Positions 37,970 to 54,400 of a DNA stretch of 64,000 bases are shown piece after piece. Numbering within the stretch: the first letter of the stretch is position 1; every line of letters starts with the position of its first letter. The notes below the pieces were generated by a model. It searched no databases, was not told where the DNA came from, and saw nothing but the letters and a program-made list of their open reading frames with translations. Both the position numbers and the translations under genes were made by a program. Source of the DNA: Tetrahymena elliotti 4EA (taxonomy: Eukaryota; Ciliophora; Oligohymenophorea; Hymenostomatida; Tetrahymenidae); the NCBI GenBank assembly GCA_000231825.2, contig JH720298.1, positions 1,456,814 through 1,520,813 of the forward strand, given 5' to 3'.

Positions 37970-38651
37970 AGATTGATTGTTTTAAATAGGCGGGCAAGAG
38001 CTTCTAAGATATTCAATTAAGATTTCATAGATAACACTCTAAATTACTTTTAAGTTCCTAGATGCCACAAAAATAAATAAATATACTCAATGAAAAATAT
38101 TTTTCCTGAATTTAAATTATTAAATATCTAAATTTTATTTGTAAATATTTCATAATCTAGATTCAAGTTTTTACCAAAACTGATTTAACAATATTTTTTA
38201 AAACATTTTAAGTCTATCAAAATAGCTCTTAAATGGCAAAAATAACTTGAATATATTTATTAAAACAGAGCCAAATTCTCAAATTTGATGCTTGGAATAA
38301 GAAAGGTCTAAAAAAATTTAGTAGAAGAGTATATTTTTAAGTTTACTTCTTATTCCAAATAAAATCATTAGAATTAATTTATTTTTATAAATTCATCAAG
38401 ATAAATAGAAAAACTTAATTTCAAATTTTATGGTTATTTATAGATTTTTAAAATATGATACTTTTTTTGGGAGAGATTAAGTTGAAATTTTGTTTGATGC
38501 TAAGATTGAAAAATTTTTATAAATAATTACAGTTTGAGATCATTTGAATCTTTAATTTTATCACTATACTACCATGGTTTAAATAATATTCTGAGGATGA
38601 GAACTCTAATGATAATAAACATTAATATAAGCATAAGCTACTATCTTCCAT

Positions 38652-41456
38652 TCATATCACTTTTATTAACATTATAATAATTGATGTAATTATTTTACAA
38701 ATTAAAAATAAATACTTTAGAGCACCAAAGTATGTGTATTTCAAACGATTTATTTCGAATTTATATAGGAATTATTAAGGAGGGAAATTAAAATTATTTG
38801 TATATTAACCAAATATTTAAATAGCAACATTTCCTATGTCTTCTTCTTTACAGTTATCAGCCAGCCCATCTAACAGTGCTTTTACTCTTAACTATAAAAA
38901 CTCTTAGAAATATCAAATTAAATCCAAAAACTTACTTTTAAATTGTCCACGCGCTTTTTCAATTCTTTATCTGAAAGCTTTTTTGTAATATCGCAAGATG
39001 CTTTGACATCCGCTATCTAATTTTATAAGAAAAATTTACAAATGAAATCTAAATTGATTAATTTTACTAAGTTCAAGCCACGACTGCTGACTTTCTGAAC
39101 CCACTATGTAGTAAACTAATTAATTAAAATTAAATTAATTTAGATATAAATATTTAGAATTGATAATTTATTATTTACATCATATAAACTTGCTATATCT
39201 TCATTCATTTTTTTATAAGCTTATGCTTTCTTTTCTAAGATTTACATTCTGATTGTGCCAAAATACAAAACAGGGAACATAGCTCTTGTTTTGACCAATC
39301 TCAATCTCTTGATGAGGTATTTTCTATTTGAATTATTTTTATTAAATTAAAAAGATGATTGATTTTAAAATTCAATTTTATACCTTCTTTCTTCTTTCTG
39401 TTTCTTAAGCTCTTCTTCTTCTCTCTTTTTCTTTTCTTCTTCTGTCTCTACTTTTGGTTCTGGAGGGGCTTCTTCTTAGTCAAATTCTTCATCATCATCG
39501 TCATAATAATCTTCATCACTATCCCAGTCGTCGTCCTCACTGTCATAGTAGTAATCATCCTCTTCTTCTTCATCATCAAAATCATCATCAAAATCTTCCT
39601 CATCATCATCATTATTTGCTCTACGATTTTTTCTTTTTGATTTTTTTCCTTTTCTCTTCTTTTTCGATTTCTTACTTTTTGATTTTACTTGTTTACCTTG
39701 TTTAAGCAGCTCATTTTCTAAAGCCAATTTTCTCATCAACATAGAAGCCTTTATTTGTTCCACTTTTCATTCAAAAAAATAATGAGAAATTATAATATAA
39801 TGTTTGAGCAAAATGAAATTCTTTTTACATCTTGATTGCTTATTAACTTATGGTTCATTATTTTTATTTGCTAGAGAAAGCATAATTTATAATGGAAGAC
39901 TAAATTAATTCATCATGGGATTGAAAATTTATTAATTTTATAAATTTTAAAATTATGCCATAGGATCAAATATATTTCTATTATCATATGAAGTTTTTTA
40001 AGGAATATTTCTATTTGGAAACATATTATTGTATTCTTCTTGAATAATTAAATTCTTTTATTTCTCTTCAAATTGATCTAATTTCTTTTTCAATCTTTTT
40101 AAATCATTTTTCTCTTGCTTTTTGGTCTCTTTATCAATATTACTTGAGATATTTTCCATCAGTTGGCCTTACTTGATTAACAAATTAACCAGAGGATCAT
40201 CATTTGGGGGTTAATTATCCAGAGCACTTAAACTATGAGTAGTGCTTTTCAGAGGAGTTTATGTTTATCTATTTGGAATATCATAAGGTGAAAACTTTTA
40301 TTACATTTACTGCACCTAAGGACTTCTAGGCATTTATTATTAAAAATGACTCCCATTATTAAGTATTTATGACGAGTTACGTTAGAACACACTTTAAGGC
40401 TATTACATGAACTGCTGTTATTAAGGGGGCTATTAATAAAATGGCTATTATTGTGTTGGAGCTGAAATAGGAATATTCTATAAAGATTAGGGGATATTAT
40501 AATTGTTATTATATTGTTAAGGAAGAAAATTATTTTAATTATTTATCTTATTGCCTTTATCATCCCAAAATAGCTCTCCAAAACCTCCAAATACTTATTT
40601 TCTAAATTTTTATTCAGGATTAATAAAAGGTTAGCTTAAATTCCTTCTAGGCATACCTCCTCCTCCTCCAGGAGCTGGTGATGGATAAAAATTATTTAAT
40701 GGATTTGAATCCATGAAATTAGTTTTTGCATATCTTCCATATTAATTATATAAATTGTCTCCATAATACAATCTAGTGTTGGCCAAAGAATCATCAAAAG
40801 CATTCAACATCATTAAGTTTTCTAAATCCTTGTCTTTGTTTAAACTAAAAAACAAAATCAATTTTCATTAAAAATGAATATTTATGTTTGTTTTTTACTT
40901 CTTTCCATTCATCCCTGGCTGTCCTCCTCCATCTTTTAGTTTTTTAACTTCATTCATAAGCTAGTTGAGTTTATTTTCTTGCATCTCTATCAACATTTAA
41001 TTGTGATTCACTGCTTGCTATTCATTCATTCATTATTTATTCAAGTTATTTTTTTATGATTCTTAAAATATAAAGAATTTACTTAGTTGTAAGAATTTAT
41101 ATTTGACATCTGATCATTTATTTACAAAAGATTTTATTCAAAATAATTCCTATCAGCAGGTTGATACTAAGAAGCTATTTGTAAAAAAATGAAAAAGACA
41201 TTCAATCATGAGATAACAATTATGACAAATTTTATTTTAATTGATTGATTTTTAGCTGAGATATTATGAAACTAATAAATAAACTACCTGGCATCATATA
41301 TTGCTATTACATTTGAGGTTATTGATACATTTAAGTTGGCATTTATGAAGCAGTTTGAGTATTTTATGAATATCCAGGTGGTTCCACTAATGGATTATAT
41401 GAATAAACTTAGTTTATAACTCTTCTTTCCTAAACAAATAGATAAATTAAATTCAT
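38652..41456 (-). CDS. Unrecognised protein with Pro/Gln-rich region and adjacent basic and acidic blocks
   Basis: Minus-strand exons 41288-41456, 41083-41174, 40899-41017, 39829-40844, 39384-39762, 39179-39305, 39068-39103, 38936-39016, 38652-38891; all phases close (752 aa). The N-terminal 130 residues are Gln/Met/Pro-rich, then a short coiled coil and a Gly-rich hinge (PAPGGGGGMPRR). A Gln/Asn/Pro-rich middle and a Lys/Glu coiled coil follow. A Lys/Arg block (KSKKSKKKRKGKKSKRKNRR) abuts about 50 residues dominated by Asp/Glu. The C-terminal domain (about 620-752) is helical, with RLVKTRAMFPVLYFGT, YDWVQKVSSRGLNL and KVKALLDGLADN-like segments. I do not recognise it; the basic block could be a nuclear signal. 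The last exon beyond about 38810 has weak coding character. Confidence 0.72.
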
Positions 41457-41910
41457 ATTCTAAATTAAAGCACTCAATTATTGATTGAATGAATATTATT
41501 AATCATATCTACAATATTGTTTCGCTAAGAGAAAAACATTTATTATTTACCACGGGATTGCTGCCTTATTTCGATTATGAAGTTTATTATCGCGAATTAC
41601 TCATGCTTCAAAGATATATTTATGTCTACCTTTAAATATCTCTTATAAATAATAGCACTTTTGTTCAAAAATATATATTGTTTCAGCACTGAATAATATT
41701 AATTTTTTGATTGATTGATTCTGGTCCTTCTATATTATTAATATTGATTCTACGTAAATAAGTAACTAAATATTTTTTCAAGCAAAAAAGCAAGCAAGAA
41801 ACAAAGATTGAATTCAATTAATTAATTTTTTAAAGAATCAAAAAATAGATTTGTAATTTCATAACTTATTATTAAAAAATTAATCTAAAAAAACTTCTTT
41901 TAATATTCAT
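41457..41910. promoter_or_regulatory. Divergent intergenic region
   Basis: 454 bp between divergent starts at 41456 (-) and 41911 (+). It must include both promoters. AT-rich, with CAAG/CAAA runs near 41790; no element identified. Confidence 0.35.
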
Positions 41911-43380
41911 ATGAAAATCTGTGATAATAGTAAATTAAATATTTAATTTAATTGCAAGCATCATAAAGAGTTTAAACCAAATTATTTGAAGCTGAATTGC
42001 TCTTCTTCTAATAATGAGGACATTCTTTTTTGTAGATAGTGTTTGGAGTAGTAAGATTTAGGATAATTAATAGTAATTTCTTATTTTTCAATCACTTGAG
42101 ATATTTTTATAGTCAACAGAGGATACAACTTTACCAAAGTGGGCTCCGTTGAACAGCAATGACTTGTTTAGTCAATTAGATTAATTTCTGAAAGAAAATA
42201 ATAACATAATAAATTAAACATATATTGTTTAATAATATTTGAGAAAATTGATTGATGAGATACAAAAAGATATGATGCTTAAATTCGATAATCATGTGAA
42301 ATAAAATAAATTTATAACAATATTGCAGAGAAAGAAAAGATAAAGATAATTCTTACAGACCCTTAAGCTTCGTTTGATAACATATAACTAGAACTTCAAA
42401 AGATAATACAAGAAAAATAGCTTAAAAAGTAGGAAACAGAGGATTTGATTAAAAATTTTATCAAGACACACGAAAAAAAACTTGATGAATCATAACCAAA
42501 TAAAATAAAGATCAACATAATTAATTTGATTAGAGATATTAATTTTTTTAAATTAAATTAGTGTCTTTTAAAACCAGAATAAAATATGAGTTTTTACTTT
42601 AACGAAATAATTAAGATGATTTAAAATAAATCTAATTTATGCTAATTCACATATAAAATGACATAGATCTTAATTTATCTTTGATGAGTTAAAGGGTGTA
42701 TAAATATACTAAGATGAATATTAGAAGCCAATTAATTTTGATAATTTTTCCTAATTACAAATGAAGCAGTTAATGTAATTTAGCGATGTTGTCCATAAGA
42801 ATCAGCTATAAAGTGTAGAGCAATATACATCAATGAAGTAATTTATAAATTTAATTAGTATGAAATATGAATGCTTCCCAAAAAAATGAATAATTCAAGG
42901 TCACAGTAGGATTTATAATTAACAGTTTTAGAAGACTAAAGCCAGTAATTCACTTAAATAAATAGTGATGATTTCAACAATAAAATTATATCAAAGTCTT
43001 TTATTGATAAAAATTGTTCATACTAAATTATTTTTGAAGTTTCTTACCTACTTTTTCTAGAATAAATAATGTAGAAAAGGTGATAAATTGAAATTAAGAA
43101 AAGACTTAAATAATTCTAATTTAAAATAAACCTTTATAAAGGGTTATTAGAAATATATGACTACCCAAATAGTTAAAACATTATTTAAATTGATGAAAAT
43201 AGAAAAAATTTTATCTTTTAATAAAATGTGACGTATTTTTTTCAATAAGAATCAGAAAAAATTCAATTAAAATCAAATAATTTAATATCAACATTGAAGG
43301 AAAGAAGAAACAAATTAATTGTATTTGAAATTCAACCTTTATTCAAATAATTATTAATTGAAATTCATTTATTTTGCTGA
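41911..43380 (+). pseudogene. Cys/His-rich N-terminus plus coiled-coil protein gene, frame not continuous
   Basis: Exon 41911-42072 encodes CKHHKEFKPN, then LFCRQCLEQQ, spaced like a degenerate B-box zinc finger. After a 40-nt intron (42073-42112) come TTLPKWAPLN and LDQFLKENNNIINQTY, then helical sequence. The frame changes near 42328 (AGAGAAAG), again at the A7 run 42882-42888, and a TGA at about 43080 interrupts it before a final Lys-rich segment ending at TGA 43378. Ciliates have a large family of such Cys/His plus coiled-coil proteins; the gene at 59.7-61.2 kb seems related. Either a decayed copy, or unrecognised small introns or assembly indels break the frame. Confidence 0.45.
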
Positions 43381-43640
43381 TTTAAAATAAATAATAAAAA
43401 AATCAATTAGTATTCAGTGAAAACTATGTATATATACAATTATTTTTATTTATATAAATAATATATTTAGAATGCAAGATTAATAATATTTAGTTTAATA
43501 GTATGATAATGATAATATGAATTAATTATTTTTACAATTTAAGACGGTCTTCTTGTTACTTTTGTTTGTTAGTTTGTTAGTTTATTTTTATTTATGAATT
43601 TTTGTTATTTCATTTTTAGTTTAGCTAAGCTGATAATTAT

Positions 43641-47077
<3,437 letters not shown>

Positions 47078-50000
47078 TTTTACAATTAAAATATGTTTGT
47101 TTATCAGATTGTTTATTTGTCTGTTTATCAATCAACTCGCAATAATAAATGATTGGCTTTTATTCTACTTTAAATGTTTTTAGTTAATTAGTATATCTCT
47201 CTATCCCAAGTCTCTTCTGAATTGTTAAAATAAATGAATTCCTTTGCTTTTTGCCTTAATTTCAAACTTTTAAATGCTGTTTGAAGGACTATGATTTTTT
47301 GGTTGCAATCTTTAATTTTTGTTTAATTTTTAGTTTAGTGTTTTGATTTGCTTATTAAGATTAATAAATGAATGCCAAGTAAACCTAATCTATTTCTTTA
47401 TCAAAAATATATTCTTTACTTTTCTTTTCAACAAGTATATTTTTTAGATATTTTAAAGACAAAATTTAATTATATTATTATCATCAATATCTTCATATAA
47501 ATGATTATTGATGAATCACCTTATAAACAAACCAATTAATAAATCTATAAATTAGTTAATTAAAAATGAATGAAGGATATTTATGTATATATCTTAGATA
47601 GAAAAAAAAAGAATGACATTACTTTATATTTGTTACTTTAAATTTCTTTTATGCAAGTTTACATGTTACAATTAATTTATTTGTAAATAAAACATTACTA
47701 AACAAATCTTTAAAGACTCATATTGCTCATATTCGTATTTTTACATACCATCTTTTTAGTGTGAATCATTTATTTCATTCATTGGCCAGTTTTATCAAGT
47801 TATTCTTTTTTTAAATAAACCCCCTTTTTTTCTTGTATTTACATGTTTTTGTAATAAGAATTATATTAAGTGCAATTATTTTGTTTTGTTTTTTTTGTCT
47901 TTATTGTGAATCAAAATACTTAGACAGACAGATAGAATATTAATCAGAAATTTATCTCTTCAAAATGAATGAATCAAAATGCATTTCAAATAACTAAATA
48001 AAAAGAGATTTAGTAAAAAAGAGAAAATGTGTTTGTTAAATAAACCATTTTTATTCTGATAAAATTTGTAGTTGTTTGTTACCCATGATATTCTTTTATT
48101 AAGCTATTAAATCTATAGAACTAATAAAATAACTAGTGAGCTATATTTGTAATTATTTTCAAGTAAGAATTTAAGTTGAAACAATCAACATAAAACCAAA
48201 TGAGTAGGTTAAAATAATTAAGAATGCAATTAAATAACTTTATCTCGAAATATTTTTCTTTCAAAATTGAATAAAAAAAGAATTTTATGAATGAATTTAA
48301 ACCAAATTTTAATTTCTTAATTATGCTTTAAAGTGTAAAATATAACTAAAATTATAAACATTAATGCATAGTATGTGAATAATTAAAATTTACCCTAAAA
48401 ATAAATCTTCTGATTCAAAAAACAATTAAAAAGTAAAAATATATCAACAAACAGATGATATGTCTTTCTTTGATTGTCAATATTTTGTAAATCTTTTTTT
48501 CAAATAAAGTATCACCAAATTTCAACTTTAATTTTAGACCTACTTTTCTCCCTGATCAGAAAAATATTTGGCATTCAAGTAACAAATTTAAAGAAACAAG
48601 CTTAACTAACAAACAATTCAATTAAGTAAAGGATAACTCTATACCAATACTAAATTTTTACAAGCAAAATTTTTTTCACAGCACTTATAAATCTAGATAA
48701 AATCTAATTTAAATATTAAATTTTGCTCATTTAAATAATTTTTCTTACCAATTAAAAAAATATTTTTAAAAGAATTGAATACATAATTTATTTAATTAAA
48801 ATTTATCTAAAAAATATTCAATTTAGAATAAAATAAATAAAAAATATTTTTCTGATTATGATAAACATAGTGGTATAAAAACTAATCTTTATAATTTATA
48901 ATTTGTATTTTCTAAATTAAAATCTTAGATAACTAAAATCTTACTGTACCGCACCATTTATTTTTTTATTTTTACAAACTAAAAAATTTGTTTTAATTGT
49001 AAGGAAATTTAATTCTTAAACTTTATTAAATAATTTAATAAATTATTTATTTTTTATTGCTTCTTTTGATTTGGCTTACAATAGTTAGTTTGTTTATATA
49101 TTTTTAAAATAAATAAGAGATCCATTTGATAAATAAAAGAACATTTTATTTATATTGAAAAGAAAAAGAAAGGTACTATAATTTATTTTATTAAATATCA
49201 TACAAATGACAAAATATTGAATGATATATATAAAATGTATTTTATACCTTCGATTGTATTTATTTTATCCTTTATTTAAAAATAATTTTGTTTATTTCAT
49301 TTAAAAATAACTTTTAATATTATTCAAAAGATTTTCTTCTTTGCTAGTATTCATTCTTTCATATTTCTAACTGAAAAATTTGGAAAAATTTGAAAGTTAA
49401 TTTTTAATGATATGATTTAAAGGTGGTAAAAAATTTTGACGCAAATCTTCCAAAACCAATTTTCGGGCAGTTTTTTTAAATATAAATCTAAATACTATGA
49501 AATCCATTAAATAATTTTTATTCTCTTTATATTTTGTTTGATATCTCTTACTATTTTTTTAATAAAAAATCAACATATAAAATCATTTTCTTTAAATTAA
49601 TAGATATTTTACAATGAGAAATTTTCATTCTGAAAAAATTTTAAAACATAAATAAATGAATGCGTTATTATTAATTAATTAATAATTAAATCAATTTAAA
49701 TATTTAATGATCTTCCCTCAATATTTTATTTTTTACAAAATTATTTTTTATTTTAGGCTATCCTTGTAATTAGTATTATGTGCGCTTTTTTTATAAATTT
49801 TGTTTTATGTTAAAAATCAATATTAAATTTTATTTTTTGGTGATTGATTAATAATAAGAATATTTTCATAATGTGGAATATTAAAAAACACCTCATTTAA
49901 TAAATATCAGCTATTCTTTCATTTTTTAAATTGGATTTAATCAGTTTTTTATTTTTATTTTGGCTTTTTTCATTTAGAATTTTAATATTTAGTGCTTTCT

Positions 50001-50534
50001 TGATTTATATGGCATTTAAAAAATAAAGCAAAGTATGCATGTATGCTTTCTCAAAAATTTTATATGTAGATCTGTATTGAGATCAAGCGTTTTGTTTATG
50101 TATTTTACTTTTTGTTAAAATTTTTACTTTACTTTTCATGTTATTTTTTTATTTTTTAATTTTATTTTATTCTTTTTATTTATTTATTTTTCTTTTTCTT
50201 TATTGATTTATTGATTTTGTTTTAAATTATTTTAATGATTGATTGATATTGATTAAATATATAATTGATTGATTGATTTTTTTTTAATTTGATTGATTGA
50301 TTTAAAAGTGAGTTTGATTAGTTAATATATATTAATTGATGAGGAAGAGAAAAGAGGAGATGATATTATTAAAAAATTAATGAATGAATGATTGATTGAT
50401 TGATTTAAAAATAAGAACTAACTAGAATTGAAAAGAGAGCTACTAATAAATATGCTTATTAGAGACTGAAATCCGTATGGATTTATTTTGACAGAGTATG
50501 TTTAAGTAAGATTCTTCTTATAATAAATATTCAT

Positions 50535-50790
50535 TTAAACAGTTTGGGAGTAGTCCTGGGGATTAAAAACTTAAACTGCAAAAATAAAGATTTATCATTA
50601 AGATTTAATCAATTGATTTATTTGTTTTTTTTAAAGGGAAAAAAGAAGAAATTTTTGAAAAAGAATTATCTCATATTATGAAGATAAATATTCACTTTCT
50701 TATAAAAATTATTTTTAATGAGAATTATTGGAGTAGTCCAGTGGAATTAAAAACTTTAATTTTCATCAAAAATATCTTTCATTAAGACTT
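50535..50790. repeat. Degenerate direct duplication
   Basis: GGAGTAGTCC followed by a G-rich GGGGATT/GTGGAATT word, TAAAAACTT, then a T(C/A)ATTAAGA run occurs at about 50544 and again at about 50731. The two blocks are offset by roughly 190 bp. They are diverged and apparently noncoding. Confidence 0.5.
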
Positions 50791-51300
50791 TTAATTCAAC
50801 AATTTAACTTCAAATATGTATTCTATTAATTCATTCATTTCTTAGTTGCTTTTGTTTTAATAAGTAATTGCATTTTGCAGACAATTAAATTATTATTAAT
50901 CTTCTATTCAAATCTTATTTAATTAATTTGCTTTATTTTCTCATTGTATTTATCAATAACTTTATTGATTGATTGGTTTTTTTTCTTTCTTAATTTTTCT
51001 AATTTGTTTGAAAAGAATTTTTAATTAATTTTCATAAGTCTTAATAATTTAATAGTAATTTTTATTTCTTTAATTAATTCTTTGATTTTTTCTTCTTAAT
51101 TTATTTAATGAATATTGATTAGCTATTAATAATAAATATATGATTAATATTTTATTCTCAAATTAATAAATCTACTATCTAAACTTACTTTTTAATGTCA
51201 CTTTACTTCACTCATGGTATCATTGATAATCTATATTTTAAAAGAATATTAATCATATTGAAAATTTTTTAATAAAAAAATCAATAATTAATTTGTTAAG

Positions 51301-51445
51301 GCTAATAAATTGTCTTATTAAATCTTATTTAGAATGTTTATAGATTCAAAAATAGATCTCAAATTTGTAAATGCTAATAAATTGTCTTATTAAATCTTAT
51401 TTAGAATGTTTCTCAAATTCAAAAATCAATATCAAATTTATTTAT
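51301..51445. repeat. 72-bp tandem repeat, two copies
   Basis: GCTAATAAATTGTCTTATTA, TCTTATTTAGAATGTTT and a CAAATTT(G/A)T end occur at 51301 and again at 51373, period 72 bp, nearly identical over the first 45 bp. Confidence 0.85.
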
Positions 51446-51779
51446 GCTGAATCTTTAAATAAAAATCAGATTGTAATTTCAATTAAATTTCTATTCAAAA
51501 TTAAAGCATTTTTCTCAAACAAAAAATAATTAAAAATATTAAATTATATTATTGACTTCTTAAGTAGTTAATCTATTAATTCATAAATATAATATAACTC
51601 ATCATCAAAATTCTCTCTATTAATATTCTTATCTATCATTTAATTTGCTTAATTATCTTAATTATTTCATTCATTAAAAATATTCCATGCTTAAAATGTA
51701 TATTTTTTATTATAATAATAGCTAAGAATTTATAATAGATTAAAACTAAGAGAACCCTTTTTTAAGAGACTATTAATAA

Positions 51780-52300
51780 ATAATCTAAATAATTTATCTA
51801 CTTTCTAATAAAAATATTAAAATTAAAAGATATGAATAAGATTTATTTGATAAATTTAATAATCCAAATTCTTCAAAGATTAACTTATCCAATTAATCAA
51901 ACAAAATAAATATTCATTAGGCTATTCAAATAGTATTTCTTTTCAAATCAAAATGAATGAATGATTCAAAGAGGAAAAATTTTTCAATTAATCAATAAAA
52001 ATTTTCATCAACAAATCTAATTTATTTATAAAGAGATTCTGAATCTATAATGAAATACTTTATCTACCCTCTAATAACAATTTTTGTATTAAAATTTATC
52101 ATGAAAAGATAAATGAGAAGGTTTTTATCAGATAAATTTTTCAATCTAAATTCTTCAAAGATTAAATCCAATAAATCAAACATAATGAATGAATATTCAT
52201 TACATTAATTAATCAGCGTTTCTTTTCAAATAAAAATGAATGATTATTTAAGCGGGAAACTTTTTCAATTAATAAATAAAAGATATTCATAATTGATTAA
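51780..52300. repeat. Degenerate tandem duplication, unit about 270 bp
   Basis: A block with TTTATCTAC, AAATTCTTCAAAGATTAA, AATCAAAC, TTTCTTTTCAAAT and TTTTTCAATTAAT words in the same order is present twice, starting at about 51795 and 52065. Diverged and noncoding. Confidence 0.6.
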
Positions 52301-53389
52301 ATAAAGTTTGCTAATAAAAATAATTAAAAGTGAATAAATGAATATCTATCCTAACTAATATCAAATAATTTAAATTTTCAAATTAAGATTTTCTTTCTTT
52401 GATTTCATTTTTCTTAAATTTTCCTCTTCTCTTTCCTTCCATAAATATTTCAATGATTTTTCTTCTAAATAACTCAAATAAATTGTGAATATTTTTATTA
52501 AGTTATTCTATTAATTAAAATCTATTTTATTTCTTTTCAATTTTATCATTTTAAAAAATTTTTATGATTTGCTCAATGAATTCTATTATAAAAAGTTTAA
52601 TTTATTCTATTGTTCTTCAACAAAATATTTATTCATTTTATTACAAATTAAATGAAATTTTTTCATATGGAATTGTTTTCTTTAAATGAATAAGAAACAA
52701 AATCAATTTATTAGCCTAGTTATGTGTTTGTTTTCAAAGATAATTGTTCTTTATAAAATTTATGAAAAATTAATTAAATACCTACCTTCTATCTATCTTT
52801 CTTCTTAGTTGTCGAATCAATCTGAAGTTTCTTTTTATTTTTTAGTTCTCAGGATTTGTTTTTTTACTTTCTTGCTTTTTAATTAATCTAAATAATTTCA
52901 ATAAAAAATTTTGGCATGCTTGGTCTGTGATTCTGATTTGTTTATGTTGTTTGTTTTTTGAAAGATATTTATTTGTTTTATCTTTATTTTGTAAGATTTC
53001 TATTTTTCTTTTTGTAAGATTGTTTGTTTGCTTGTTAGTTGGTTTGGTTTCTTGCTTCTTTGTTTGCTTTTTGTGGTGTTTTTTTAATTAATTTTTATTT
53101 TTTTGGTTTCTATTGAGAGATTTTTAATCTTTTATTAACTTTTTTTCTTTTTATTAATTTAATTAACTTTTTTCTTTTTATTTTTTTAGCTTTCTTGAAA
53201 CAGATTTGCGAGATTTTCCTGCTTGAACCTTTCTTAGTTAGTTGATTAGTCATAAAAGAATAACATGCCTTGATTAAAAAAATACTTTTTATATATGATT
53301 GTTTTTTGGTTTGAATAGTGATATATATGAATAAGAAGTGTTTAAAATGATATTATGAAATAATAAAGTTTATCAATCTTTTGTATCTT

Positions 53390-53469
53390 CCGGAGGTTGG
53401 GCAAAGAGTGGGCATAGAATAGTTTTGAATTCTTGTGGTGTGTAATGCGGGAAGCCACAAGAGCTTTTT
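53390..53469 (+). ncRNA. Candidate small structured RNA (unidentified)
   Basis: A compact block of much higher GC than its surroundings begins at about 53388 (CTTCCGGAGGTTGGGCAAAG). It contains a perfect 7-bp inverted repeat, CTTGTGG (53432-53438) with CCACAAG (53455-53461), and ends in a T5 run at 53465-53469, as a Pol III transcript would. A TAATGCGGGA loop resembles a short word in Tetrahymena telomerase RNA, but no CAACCCCAA template is present. I could not match it to U1-U6, SRP, RNase P or tRNA. Low confidence. Confidence 0.3.
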
Positions 53470-53568
53470 AAAAAATTGCTATTCTTCTCTTTGACCATCT
53501 TAAAAACTTAAAGGATTTTTGGAAGGATTTAAAAACTTAGATTGATTAAAGAAACTTCACTATTTCAG

Positions 53569-53766
53569 ATGGTATCATTTTAAACCAATGACTCTTAGCT
53601 AATACGAGGATATCTAGAAGATATGTATTCGAGAATGCAAATAAGAAAGAAACCTGAAATTGTTCCATAAATAATGCCTAAACTACTTTAAAGAGAGTTT
53701 AAAAAGTGTTGTAGGCATTTCAAAATTTATGAAATATTCCAAAATTTGCTAACCATTATCCCTTGA
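53569..53766 (+). CDS. Short ORF, 65 codons, possibly last exon of a small gene
   Basis: Preceded by a TATTTCAG acceptor-like site, the frame starts MVSFQTNDSQLIRGY and continues through MYSRMQIRKKPEIVPQIM, with a CC pair and FKIYEIFQNLL before TGA at 53764. The translation is charged and plausible, and GC is higher than around it. Its last 30 bases and what follows form a dispersed repeat that recurs at 57.27 kb, so it may be part of a mobile or duplicated segment. No family recognised. Confidence 0.35.
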
Positions 53767-54400
53767 ATCCATTGAATCGCAATCGAACTAGAAGAAGTCA
53801 TTTTTATTTATTCATTTATTGATCAATCAATTTTCTTTTGATTTCACAACTTTGAATTCTTTACTAATATTTAATTATTATATTTCTATTCATATTCCCT
53901 TTTTAATTAATTCTTGGTTTTTCTCCCCAAAATTAAAATCAAAATTCAAAAACTCAAAGTAAATCAATCAATCAAAATAAATTACATAGATAAACTGTCC
54001 CAAACCTCATGAAAAATTTAATTAATTTTTGCTACTTTTTAATTAAAAATACTAACATCCCCCACCCAATCCACCCAATAATGAGTTATCAGACAAAATT
54101 TTCAATGCAAGTTTATCAGACAGATATACAAATATTCTTAACATATTTTTAGTCAATTTTTTAAGACAGTCTTTTTTTAAAAAAAAATGATAATATATAA
54201 TTGTATGCAACAATAAAAAGAAATAATAATGATTATTAATCACTAATTTATTTAGTTTAAATATAGTTGTCTTTTTTTTCTTTCTTTTTTTCTGTTTTCT
54301 GATGAAGTAAAATGTGATAATTCATTTTTACAATTATATTTTAAATTTATCAAATGAAAATTAGAGTAATATTAACCAGAGAGAATTCATTTTATCACAA
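53735..54400. repeat. Dispersed repeat A, copy 1
   Basis: Shares ordered blocks with 57265-57650: ATTCCAAAATTTGCTAA, CATTATCCCT, TAGAAGAAGTCA/TAGAAGTCA, GACAGATATA, AATATTCTTA, GATAATATATAATT, AATAATAATGATTATTA, TAGTTGTCTTTTTTT, AAAATGTGATA and ATTAGAGTAATATTAAC. The copies differ by indels of tens of bases. Confidence 0.75.

Larger units (their letters stand above)
47078..53380. other. Gene-poor AT desert
   Basis: About 6.3 kb in which I find no convincing exon on either strand, only poly-T/poly-A runs, TGAT/GATT microsatellites (50190-50410) and degenerate duplications. The 5' part (to about 47.3 kb) should hold the kinase promoter. A slightly more GC-rich fragment at about 49428-49475 is too short to interpret. 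Confidence 0.55.

Noticed and set aside
37734..37976. Plus-strand ORF of 80 codons
   Set aside because: Opposite strand has a better coding pattern with splice sites (phase 0 on both sides) and higher GC.
38060..38390. Upstream extension of the minus-strand gene at 37.6-38.0 kb
   Set aside because: The frame is open without TGA, but TGA is rare by chance in this composition and the GC content is intron-like; not enough to call exons.
39359..39705. Two plus-strand ORFs rich in Phe/Ile/Leu or His
   Set aside because: They are exact antisense shadows of the Asp/Glu-rich tract of the minus-strand gene, whose exon phases and composition are coherent.
53388..53469. Telomerase RNA gene
   Set aside because: Only a TAATGCGGGA-like word is shared; the template CAACCCCAA and the pairing 5' CCCGC are absent.
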